Assembly: GCF_000001735.4 (NCBI RefSeq) | Contig: NC_003074.8 | Span: forward strand, 17,429,261-17,493,260 | Reading direction: 5' to 3' | Source of the DNA: Arabidopsis thaliana | Lineage: Eukaryota > Streptophyta > Magnoliopsida > Brassicales > Brassicaceae | Length of the DNA: 64,000 nucleotides | Shown: positions 1-8,875 of the stretch, in pieces | How the letters are laid out: the number at the start of each line of letters is the position of its first letter | Numbering within the stretch: position 1 is the first letter of the stretch | Made by a program: the position numbers and the translations under genes | The notes under the pieces: generated by a model | What the model saw: the letters and a program-made list of their open reading frames with translations, nothing else | Databases searched by the model: none | Told to the model about the DNA's origin: nothing

Positions 1-295
1 AAATCGGAAAAGTACTTGTACGAGCAGGAGATGCAGAAGTTGATCTCTACGGTGTTTCCATATCCAACACCAGTTGACTTCTGCTAAAAAGACAAACGAT
101 TAGAACACAAGTGGTGTGCGAGATGTTATGTAGGAATGAATTCGACTTCACCTGTGCGGGGAAATCTAGGGTTTCTGAGATAGACGGTGGTGATTGGTGC
201 TGAGATTTCGGCGGTGGAGGCGTGAAGAGATTGAAGAGATCGGAACAAAGCAGGAAAATCGGTAGTCCTAACAAGATCAATTGTGTTTTGTCCAT
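1..295 (-). CDS. SELT: Selenoprotein T-like (SELT), first two exons, runs off the window
   Basis: Plant selenoprotein T homologue, a thioredoxin-like ER/secretory redox protein family. Coding exon 1 is 152-295 (48 codons, starting MDKTQLILLG with a hydrophobic signal or anchor stretch over residues 6-20). It ends at CAG before a GTGAAG donor. Exon 2 is 16-80 and encodes KSTGVGYGNTVEINFCISC, with the redox CxxC at Cys64/Cys67; Cys replaces the Sec found in animal SelT. The next donor, GTAC, begins at 15, and the rest lies left of base 1. The acceptor of intron 1 is a tandem AGCAG (NAG NAG), so one Gln can be gained or lost. The start is the only ATG fitting the family N-terminus. A VANDAL transposon target duplication begins 59 bp upstream of the ATG, so the 5' leader and promoter have been interrupted. 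The gene identity is recognised from memory of the Arabidopsis protein. Confidence 0.9.
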
Positions 296-353
296 GGCGG
301 ATTTTGAAATCTCAGAGAGGGAATTTGAAGTTGAAATTTTGAAGGAGATCGAT

Positions 354-362
354 CGGAGAAGA
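354..362. repeat. Left target-site duplication of the VANDAL element
   Basis: CGGAGAAGA directly left of the element end. The identical 9 bp at 8034-8042 abut the right end. It falls 59 bp upstream of the SELT ATG, probably in its 5' leader. Confidence 0.8.
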
Positions 363-873
363 GAACTTTTATCACTTATGCCACTTTTTTTAAAAAACTG
401 ATCTGGACTGCCATCAGTGAATGTCACCGAAAATGTGATATACCAGTTGTACCCTTAATGAGTTGATTAAAAAAATAAAAAAGAAATTCAAAAGCTAAAT
501 AAAGAAAATCGAGATTCTCCGTTCTCTCTTCTTCGTCGTCGTGTTCTTCTTCTTGCGTCGACGTTCATCTTCTTCGTCGGCCACCATCGATTCCGGCCGC
601 CGCCGACTTGAAATCCGTCGTAAAAGGCAACGAATTAGGTCAGTTTCTTCTCATATTTCCTTTGACATTGGTGCATTGTGATTTTAGATTAGGATTTTGA
701 ATTATATATAATTCCCAGATTCAATTTGATAGTTTGATGATTGGTTTGCAAAGTAAAGAGTAATCGATTAGAGGTTGCCGAAACGTTATTTGAGGTGATG
801 AGCAAAGGAATGTAGGTTGAATGTGAGTTGAATTTGAATTCCGAGATTTCATATTAAAGATTTGGGGGGTTTC

Positions 874-3099
874 ATGTTAGTTGACAAGATCATGAAGAAG
901 GTTGCGATTGATGAAGCTTCTGTGAAGTTGAAACTGAGTTACAATCTGTCTAAAGTTAGGAGAGAGACATATATTGTAGATGATGAGGATGTCTTTATAT
1001 TTTTAACAGAATCTGATGAAGAGAGTCGGATTCCTGTTTTGCATGTGGAGAAATTAAATGGTATAGGAGTTGAGAGGAGAGAGGAAATTTCTGTACCGGA
1101 GCGTCGAAGTTCAGTTGGTGTAAATGTAAGAAAAGATGATGTTTTAAATGAAGTATGTGAGATGGTGCATGATGGATATGATAATGATGTGAATGATTGT
1201 GAGAATGTAGTAGGTACGGAGATCGTGGCTGTCGAAAGGCCGATGGAAAGGCCGGTGAATTCTGTTGAGGAAGAAGATGAGGATGATAGGATTGATTATG
1301 ATGATATTCACAATATTCCACGAAGTGTAGAAGTTACTCCGCAGGTTATAGAATGGGATGATGGTACGGGTATTGAAATTGGTCAAGAATTTTGTTCAAG
1401 GGAGGCTGTGTGGGAATTGGTTAACAGAGCTGCAAAGCAAGAAGTTTTTGGAGTCTATACTATTAAGTCAGACCCGTTGAGACTTATGCTACGATGCCGC
1501 CAAGCTTCTAAAGGGTGTACTTGGTATCTAAGAGTTGCGAGAACTAAGAAATCTCATTTTTGGAGTGTTAGAGTGCATAGAAAGATGCATACATGCTCTC
1601 GGAGTGTTGAGACTACAAGCAACAGTATACAGCGAGGCACACCAAGATTGATAGCATCGGTTTTGCATTGTGACTATCCCGGAAATTTAGAGACCCCAAC
1701 TCCAAACAACATTATGTCGATTGTAAGAGGAAGACTTGGGGTGCATTGTTCATACTCCACTGCCTTAAGAGGCAAAATGCTACATGTTAGTGATGTGCGA
1801 GGGACTCCGGAAAGAAGCTACACGATGTTATTTTCTTATCTTTACATGTTAGAGAAGGTAAATCCAGGGACAGTAACTTATGTGGAGTTGGAAGGAGAGA
1901 AAAAGTTCAAGTACCTCTTCATTGCATTAGGCGCTTGCATTGAAGGTTTTAGGACAATGCGGAAAGTGATAGTTGTGGATGCAACTCATCTTAAAACTGT
2001 GTATGGTGGGATGTTGGTTATTGCAACAGCACAAGATCCTAATCATCATCATTATCCACTTGCGTTTGGAATCATTGATAGCGAGAATGATGTAAGTTGG
2101 ATTTGGTTCTTAGAAAAGCTGAAAACTGTATATTCGGATGTTCCCGGATTGGTCTTTATTAGTGATAGGCATCAAAGCATAAAGAAGGTTGTCAAGACGG
2201 TGTACCCGAATGCGCTTCATGCAGCTTGTATATGGCATTTGTGTCAAAACATGAGAGATCGTGTGAAAATTGACAAGGATGGAGCTGCTGTCAAGTTCAG
2301 GGATTGTGCTCATGCATATACTGAGAGTGAGTTCGAGAAAGAGTTTGGTCATTTTACAAGTTTATGGCCTAAAGCTGCTGACTTTCTTGTGAAAGTAGGG
2401 TTTGAGAAATGGTCGAGGTGCCATTTTAAAGGAGACAAGTATAACATTGACACTAGTAATTCTGCGGAGTCCATTAATGGTGTGTTTAAAAAAGCGAGAA
2501 AATATCACTTGTTACCAATGATTGATGTGATGATTTCTAAGTTTTCTGAATGGTTCAACGAGCATAGGCAAGATTCAAGTTCTTGTCCAATCACAGCACA
2601 AGTTGTGCCTACTGTCGAGAACATATTGCACATTAGATGTCCAATTGCAGCCAAATTAACTGTGTTTGAGCTTAACAGTTACAACCAAGAATACAACGTG
2701 ATTGATCTCAACTCGGTAAGTTTTCTGGTGGATTTGAAAATGAAAAGTTGTTCATGCAAATGTTTTGATATAGACAAGATCCCGTGTGTCCATGCTATGG
2801 CCGCAGCCAGGCACCTCGCCCGCAAGGAAGGGAGAAATGCGAATACAACCATCTACGGACTCTGCTCTGTGTATTACTTGATAGAGAGTTGGGCATTGGC
2901 CTATTACCGGACGTTGTATGTAGTCCCACATGAGTCGGTTTGGGTTCTTCCTGCCCATATTAAAGAGTTAGTTGCCTTTCCGCCGGAATACACACCAAAA
3001 GGACCAGGACGAAATCAAGAGAAGCGGTTTCCATCAGTTGGTGAAGCGCGAAAGAGGAGAATAAATTTGGAGGCTTGGCTGCAGCCTGAGGAAGATTAA
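874..3099 (+). CDS. MULE transposase (vanA-type)
   Basis: DDE transposase of the Mutator/VANDAL superfamily, a single open frame of 741 aa from the ATG at 874 (an ATG at 892 is also possible if a leader intron ends near 880). Numbering from four codons upstream of the 874 ATG, it shows an N-terminal acidic PB1-like region (about 10-60) and a MuDR-type zinc DNA-binding domain (about 165-250, C212/C219 and HTC at 243-245). The MULE catalytic core follows, with Asp373 in VVDATH, Asp435 in FISDRH and Glu536 in SNSAESING, then a SWIM zinc finger (C632-x-C634, C642-x-H644) and a basic C-terminus. All expected catalytic residues are present and no internal stop occurs. It probably binds the element ends and catalyses cut-and-paste transposition. 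It lies upstream of the GRF gene on the same strand. Confidence 0.92.
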   Translation: MLVDKIMKKVAIDEASVKLKLSYNLSKVRRETYIVDDEDVFIFLTESDEESRIPVLHVEKLNGIGVERREEISVPERRSSVGVNVRKDDVLNEVCEMVHDGYDNDVNDCENVVGTEIVAVERPMERPVNSVEEEDEDDRIDYDDIHNIPRSVEVTPQVIEWDDGTGIEIGQEFCSREAVWELVNRAAKQEVFGVYTIKSDPLRLMLRCRQASKGCTWYLRVARTKKSHFWSVRVHRKMHTCSRSVETTSNSIQRGTPRLIASVLHCDYPGNLETPTPNNIMSIVRGRLGVHCSYSTALRGKMLHVSDVRGTPERSYTMLFSYLYMLEKVNPGTVTYVELEGEKKFKYLFIALGACIEGFRTMRKVIVVDATHLKTVYGGMLVIATAQDPNHHHYPLAFGIIDSENDVSWIWFLEKLKTVYSDVPGLVFISDRHQSIKKVVKTVYPNALHAACIWHLCQNMRDRVKIDKDGAAVKFRDCAHAYTESEFEKEFGHFTSLWPKAADFLVKVGFEKWSRCHFKGDKYNIDTSNSAESINGVFKKARKYHLLPMIDVMISKFSEWFNEHRQDSSSCPITAQVVPTVENILHIRCPIAAKLTVFELNSYNQEYNVIDLNSVSFLVDLKMKSCSCKCFDIDKIPCVHAMAAARHLARKEGRNANTTIYGLCSVYYLIESWALAYYRTLYVVPHESVWVLPAHIKELVAFPPEYTPKGPGRNQEKRFPSVGEARKRRINLEAWLQPEED

Positions 3100-3231
3100 G
3101 TCTAATGCAGAAAAGGTTAAACCGGAACAACCTGGCCAACTGCAGAAAGGGTTCAACCAATACAACTAAGTTCATTTGTATTTGTATTATATTATTTGTA
3201 AGTGTGATGTACTATGTTTTATGTTTTCGTA

Positions 3232-3700
3232 TTTGTATTGAATTCTTTGCAAGTTTATTGAATTATTTGCAAGTTTAATGTATTTTTTTAAGTTCAACTG
3301 AGACAACTGATATATGTATCTGTATTTTAGGATTAACAAAATGATAAAATAATTCTCAATATTTTCAGCTATTATCAACATCTAAACATTGAATAAATCC
3401 AAAATATGATATTACAACATTGTTATTACTAAACTTGATCATAAACTGGTTTCTTAATAAATCACCTATGTATAACAAGGAACATATAGTTCATGATTGT
3501 CCAATGTACATACGTTATGTATGAAAACAGATATTTACTAAATATGATTCTATCAAAACTTATTAAAATCCATTAATATGTTAAAACTTATGGGACCAAC
3601 TAAAAAAATGAGTTGGTTTTTCAGATTCAACTTCAAAAACACAAAATTTAGAATAGTTCAACTGTTTGTGATTCCGGCCAACTGTACATATACATACAAC
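3232..3700 (+). repeat. Scattered CAACTG motifs downstream of the VANDAL transposase
   Basis: The spacer between the transposase and the GRF gene contains CAACTG at 3295-3300, 3304-3309 (arranged CAACTGAGACAACTG), 3659-3664 and 3679-3684 (as CCGGCCAACTG). Another GGCCAACTG lies at 3134-3142. They match the core of the 53-bp tandem array at 4815-5061, so they look like dispersed or ancestral copies of the same short motif. The rest of the spacer is AT-rich and I see no gene in it. Confidence 0.55.
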
Positions 3701-4034
3701 TATGTGTATTCTCAATATTCTAATAAATAATTTTAAAAAAAAAATAGACCCCACGAAGTCGGGTTCACACTACGATTATTGCGTTCACACTACAAAGTTT
3801 CTACCTATTTATTCTCGTTCATCTCTCTTTCTCTCTCTCTCTTCTATTTCACTTCTCTCGTTCTTCTCTCTTCTTCCTCTCTCTCGTTCTTCTCTCTTCT
3901 TCCTTCCCAACATCGGCGACGACAACTGAAAATAGGGTTCCCATTATTCGCCGCCGCCGACGACAACAACAACAACCAAGGTATTACATGCACTGGAGTT
4001 CTTCCTCTCTCTCGTTCTTCTCTCTTCTTCTAAA

Positions 4035-4159
4035 GGGTTTCTAGCCGCCGTAATTAGTAGATCTAAGGTTTCTTACGGGTTTTTAGCCGCCATAATTAGT
4101 AAATCTAGGGTTTCTTACGGGTTTCTAGCCGCCGTAATTAGTAAATCTAGGGTTTATAG
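4035..4159 (+). repeat. 42-bp tandem repeat, three copies, in the vanB leader intron
   Basis: Copies at 4035-4076, 4077-4118 and 4119-4159, each starting GGGTTT(C/T)TAGCCGCC and containing TAATTAGTA(A/G)ATCTA. The CT-rich leader sequence CTCTCGTTCTTCTCTCTTCT is also duplicated around 3853-3900 and 4007-4030, so the whole leader looks locally amplified. Confidence 0.8.
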
Positions 4160-4198
4160 CGTTCATGATTCATATCTCTTTCTTTCTCTGTTCTGTAG

Positions 4199-4706
4199 AT
4201 GCCCTATAGTTACTCTCAACCATCCACGTCCGAAGCTAGTTGGAATAGTGGAAAGGCGAATGCCGATGCAAATTGGGGGGTTCCAGAAAAATGTTTTTGT
4301 GGTAAGCCTGTAAAACTTGAAGTGTGCAAAACTGGTTACAGGCAAGGCGACAGAGTCTACAAATGCCCAATGCTTAAAGTAAGTTATTGTGTTTTCATTT
4401 CATTGGAACAACAAAGTACAAGTGAATTATATTTATGAAGTCTTCTCTCTTTCGCAGGCTGAAGAGTACGAGTCCCGAAACCACCTTATTCAGTGGTGGG
4501 ATCAGGCGGTAACTGAGGAGCTTGAGAAGGTAAATCACAAACTTGATTCCACACTAAGACATGGACAACTAGCATGCAATCATGCTTTGGAGTCCATCCG
4601 GGAAACTATTCATCTCATGCAAGGCGAAATTGAAACCCTTAAAGAAAGGTTACTCGCCAAAGAAGTCGAGATTGATAGGCTTAAGGCATTACTTTCTACA
4701 TGGTGA
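4199..4706 (+). CDS. GRF-type zinc-finger coiled-coil protein (probably vanB)
   Basis: Two coding exons, 4199-4378 and 4458-4706, joined GT-AG, give 142 aa. The start ATG directly follows a CTGTAG acceptor, so an untranslated leader exon ends near 3980 (donor AAG|GTATTA) and a leader intron covers 3981-4198. Residues about 32-75 form a GRF zinc finger (CFCG...C...GRxY-like VYKCP...W), a nucleic-acid-binding fold. Residues about 80-142 are a heptad-rich coiled coil (LEKVNHKL...IETLKERLL). It lies on the transposase strand within the VANDAL element, in the place expected for vanB, whose function I do not know. No frame damage is visible. The zf-GRF assignment is by motif only. Confidence 0.75.
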
Positions 4707-4814
4707 TTATGATGTGATTTATGTTATTGAGGATGGTGTATGGCATTTGAACTTAAATATGTTATGTTTCGGGATTTTATGTAATATTTGAACCTAATTA
4801 GACATGTATTTACC

Positions 4815-5061
4815 TATTTTAAGTTATGTGTATTGACCGGCCAACTGGGACAACTTAGCTACTCTTGTATTTTAAGTTATGTGTATTGACCGGCCAAATG
4901 GGACAACTTAGCTACTCTTGTATTTTAAGTTATGTGTATTGACCGGCCAACTGGGACAACTTAGCTACTCTTGTATTTTAAGTTATGTGTATTGACCGGC
5001 CAACTGGGACAACTTAGCTACTCTTGTATTATTGACCGGCCAACCGGGACAACTTAGCCAA
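4815..5061 (+). repeat. 53-bp tandem array with CAACTGGGACAAC core (candidate VANC target)
   Basis: Four almost identical 53-bp units (4815-4867, 4868-4920, 4921-4973, 4974-5026) plus a truncated unit to about 5061. Each unit contains GACCGGCCAACTGGGACAAC followed by TTAGCTACTCTTG; unit 2 has AAATGG for AACTGG and the last has AACCGG. The array lies between the 3' ends of the convergent vanB and DUF1985 genes. The core motif recurs elsewhere in the element. Known VANDAL anti-silencing proteins act through short motifs repeated in non-coding parts of their own element. Confidence 0.85.
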
Positions 5062-5232
5062 ACGTTTTGATTTTAATAAAATCCTAAAACACATAAACCA
5101 TTTCAGAAAATAAGTTTGTCCTCTACACATAAACTACGCATAACATTCCCAAATACACAAAAAGAAAGTCTTATTTTGACAGACACCTAAGAGTCCACAC
5201 ACACACATAAGCAAGAAAGAATTTTCAAAGTC

Positions 5233-7652
5233 CTAATTCTTCTGTCTCTTCCTCGTTTGCTTCCCCTCAGCTGTAAACTCTTCCCCCTTATACTTGAAAG
5301 GTTTCCTTCCACGTTTTTCCCCAGATTCCAGAGTAGGACCAACATGCTTTCTCTTCTTCTTCGATATCTGCTTCTTCTTATCCTCTTCATCGGACTCATC
5401 GCTGCCATCACCTACAAAAATATGTAACCAAACATCTAAGAACTATTGTGAAAGCATCACTACACAAAAGTTCAACAAAAACTCACTTAGAGACTCAATA
5501 GTTGGAGGTGCTGGGTCACGGATTCCACTGTGAATAACCAAGGCCTTGCTCTGAGTATCCCTTGGCTGATAAGACAGTGGCACAAAATCAGCAGCTGAAC
5601 CAGGACGTATATCTTCATAACGGGCTTTTTCTGCCTCTTTCTCAAGCTGATCTGCCACATATTCCTCTATTCCTTGTACTCTCACACAAATCCGCTTGAT
5701 TTCGCTATCCATCACAGCAAGCTTGTCCGTGAGCTTGTCAAATCCTCTCTCCATAGCTTCCTTGAACGAGAGAATCGATGTCCCAGGGATTTCAGGTTCA
5801 GGTACAGCTGGAACATCATCAACAGTTTCAATACGTCTACCATCAATGTCTGCTTGGTAGAGACTACGCCAGAAAATCTTCTTTTTCTCTACGATAAGCC
5901 TCTCTCTCCAACTATCAACAATTGGATCGATATATCCAATACCATCATCAACATGCTTCTCTACAACGCGTGACAACATTTTTCTCTCATCCATATCAGG
6001 TTCCAAGATGCTTGAAATATCCTGTCAAGTAAACATATATTTCAAACACCACAAAGATTATAAACATAGATTTCAAGAGAACAAAGCTAACCGTTATATC
6101 TCCAAGTGCTTCATTTATTTCTTCCAAACTAAATCCCTTCATGCAACTTTCATTGAACTTGTGCTTGCACATTCTTGAACATTCCTTGTTTGCAGGTACA
6201 GCTTCTCTAAATCTCTTCCCAAGCTGCGGAATGCACTCAAATGCCAGAATCTAGACACAAAAACATAAAAGTAAATGCAAGTTCACAATAACAAAATCTA
6301 GCCACTCATATAATTTACTCGACTACTTACCTTAAGTGGAGTAATAAATCCATAAAAAGCAGTATGTGTCTTGGGTTTCACCACACCTTTCATGTTCTTC
6401 ATTACTCTCTGCACCCCTTCCATACACTGCTCAAAGGAAAAACGTCCCCACGGGAATGTCTCACAAGCTCTGACATTATCCACAATCCTAAGAAGCAACT
6501 CCTCTATCTTCGAATCCCCTTTAGAATCAGCTTTCATAACCTTAGCTAAGAATAACAGAATTGCCAACTTCAACCTAGCAGTAGACTTCTCACTCTTAAA
6601 CTCTTCCAGCTTCTCTTCCACGTCTTTAATCTTGATGTCCTCAGTCCTCTTAAACAACTTCTCAACAAACTTCAAACTGCCTAAAGTCTTATTGTTTTTT
6701 GGGTACTCACGGCAGTTCAAACCGGTCAACAATGCATGCTCTCTAATTGAGTACCTTATAGGTACTCCATTGACAACAAACCAACACTCTCTCGCCAATT
6801 CTGTCTTAGCCGTGCGAACCATAAGCATCCACATGCCTTGAATCATGTGATTGGGCTCCTTAGGCATGTGGAATATGTGCTTAAATTGGTCATGATTCCT
6901 AAACCACTTCAGTTCTTCATCCAAAGTCTCTATAAATTCCACTGTTTGTACCAACTGACACCTCGTTCCTATCTTACACACCTTCGTGTAGGTAGTTGGA
7001 TCAAAGTACATAACTTCTGGCGGCAATGGTTGATTATCATCATCATCATCATCATCATCCTGCATATTCTGCGGCAGGTTATCATCATCACCATCATGCA
7101 TATTCTGCGGCAGGTTATCATCATCACCATCATCCTGCATATTCAATTCAAAATACTTTCAATTCCACATTAACTACCTAGTTGTACTACTTGTTCCTGA
7201 ATGACCATTCACAAATTTACGACCTAGTTGTACTACTTGTTTTATCTGAAGCAGCATTCACAAATCCAATCATTTACCAATGCATAATATCCTAAAACGA
7301 GCCTAATACAAAAAATAACGGTCTTCTATCATACCTTATTTGCTCCATCATCATGTTGAACAACTGCATTCGTTGCTTCTTCTTCTTCTGCACAAGAATC
7401 GGCATTTGGGTCTGAAAGATCGTCAATTGACTCCCATGCGACGGCGTTTGAATTACCCAAATCGGCGGCGTCACAACCGCCGGTTGTAGGCTGAATTTCT
7501 CCGGCTTCCTCTTCTGTTGTAAGAAGCTCTGCGCCTTCTTCATCTCTTTGGGGAATCTCGGCGGCTGTCTCTTCGACTGATGGAGGAATTTCGCCGGTCG
7601 TTTCAACCCTAGTTGATTCATATTCTCCAGATGAGTCTTTTACTCTAGCCAT
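5233..7652 (-). CDS. DUF1985 protein, likely VANC-type anti-silencing factor
   Basis: Five exons on the minus strand: 7335-7652, 6331-7134, 6092-6250, 5487-6021 and 5233-5411, all GT-AG and in frame, giving 664 aa from MARVKDSSGEY. The N-terminus is acidic. Exon 2 starts with a short repeated acidic block (DDDNLPQNM repeated) and an Asp run, then a DUF1985-like domain at about residues 180-320 (FKHIF, RECWFVVNG, YSIREHALLTGL). The C-terminus is Lys/Arg-rich and probably nuclear. DUF1985 proteins occur in Arabidopsis MULEs; in VANDAL21 the vanC product removes DNA methylation from its own family by binding short repeated motifs. That role here is inferred from domain and position. I see no Ulp1 protease domain, which other DUF1985 elements may carry. 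Intron 1 holds two copies of CTAGTTGTACTACTTG (near 7180 and 7215). Confidence 0.8.
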
Positions 7653-7833
7653 ATGAAAGAGACAAAGACGAACGAAAACGGAGAAGAAAGAAGAATAGAA
7701 GAGATTGATTTTTCCGGTGAAATTGGTGTCGTCGGAGACGAGAGAAGACGACGACGGAGAGAAGAGGAAGAAGTCGAGAAGTGAAAAGGGGGAAGAACTT
7801 AGGTTTTTTCTGTAGTTTCTAGGGTAAATAATA

Positions 7834-7840
7834 CAACTGG
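7834..7840 (+). promoter_or_regulatory. CAACTGG motif near the right end of the VANDAL element
   Basis: CAACTGG within TACAACTGGGCC, in the upstream region of the DUF1985 gene. A complementary CCAGTTG lies near the left end at 443-449, so both outer non-coding regions carry the array motif. Confidence 0.5.
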
Positions 7841-8033
7841 GCCGAGTATTTACATTTTTCTTTGGGCCCGAGTCCAACAAATTAAGTTTTCTTGTAGTTT
7901 TCGTGGTTTCGCAAGGGTTTTTCGTCCTTTCCTCAATTTTCGATTTTAATAAAAATCAATAATATTATTCCAAACATAAGAATGGCACGAGTGATTATTT
8001 CTTCTCCAATAATGGCATAAGAGGTGAGCTCTC

Positions 8034-8042
8034 CGGAGAAGA
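8034..8042. repeat. Right target-site duplication of the VANDAL element
   Basis: CGGAGAAGA, identical to 354-362. Sequence from 8043 onward was presumably continuous with the SELT leader and promoter before insertion. Confidence 0.8.
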
Positions 8043-8875
8043 CAACAGAAGAAGTCAATTGTGTTAAATAGATGACAACGTCCAATATTTTTGTAATATT
8101 ACACTTTTACACCCCCATGTTTTGAAAGTACAAGTACACCCAATAAATTTTTGAAATAAGCTCACAACCCCCATTAGGCCCAAAGAGAAAAACTAAATGG
8201 TAGATTAACCACTTGATAAATTAAACAGAGAATAACGGTATATTTCTTTGAATAATTTCCGAAGTGAGTATAGCCGTCGATACGTTTAGGATGAAGTGTT
8301 TGGGTACTCATTCAGATTTGGTTCTGGTCTTTTTGTTCCAATTTAGTTTTTTACGACCCATTTGAGTACTTTATATGTTTGAGTCGACTATGAATTCGGT
8401 TGGAATTATTTCGAATTCGGATATTTGAAATATCAAAAAAGAACTTTTAAAAATTGACTAGATTTAATTTTTTGTTATCAAAATTTAAAATTTTTGGTAA
8501 ATTGATTTATTAATAATTAGTATTTTTATTTTATAATTATATTTCAGATTCAGTAACAAAAAAAAAATCATTTTTTCATCGAGTTAGTACTATATACAAG
8601 TATCTAAAACCAGATTTATTTTTGAGGTTTTAGATTTATTTTTGGCAAATCGACATAATATAATACATAATTGAAACTTATAAGATTGATGTACATCGAT
8701 CTACGTAAAAGCGGTACATTCAAATCTTACAAAGAAACAAATTTTTACAAGATAGATTATACATTCAGATCTTCATAGGAAAAAAAAAGGATCACATTCT
8801 TATTTTTAAAATCATACAAAACACTTCACCCATTGGGAAGATATAACACATATTTCATCCATTTCTCCTTCGAAG
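8043..8875. other. Spacer between VANDAL element and ASN1 3' end
   Basis: AT-rich, no open frame of note. The part next to 8043 is the likely displaced promoter and leader of SELT (minus). The part up to 8875 should hold the ASN1 3' UTR and polyadenylation signals. Confidence 0.5.

Larger units (their letters stand above)
363..8033. mobile_element. Complete VANDAL-type Mutator-like element (MULE), 7.67 kb
   Basis: The boundaries rest on three matching observations. CGGAGAAGA is a perfect 9-bp direct repeat at 354-362 and 8034-8042, the target duplication length usual for Mutator-like elements. CTTATGCCA at 375-383 is matched by its complement at 8013-8021. Both copies lie exactly 12 bp inside the ends, and the first 21 bp of the two ends are 14/21 identical as inverted repeats. 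Inside are three intact-looking genes: a MULE transposase (plus), a GRF zinc-finger protein (plus) and a DUF1985 protein (minus). This set matches my understanding of VANDAL elements (vanA, vanB, vanC) with short or degenerate terminal repeats. The perfect target duplication and open frames suggest a fairly young insertion. Mobility itself cannot be judged from sequence. Confidence 0.85.

Noticed and set aside
862-873. Extended start of the transposase frame upstream of the ATG at 874
   Set aside because: The frame opens at TTG, which is not a plant start codon. The first ATG is at 874.
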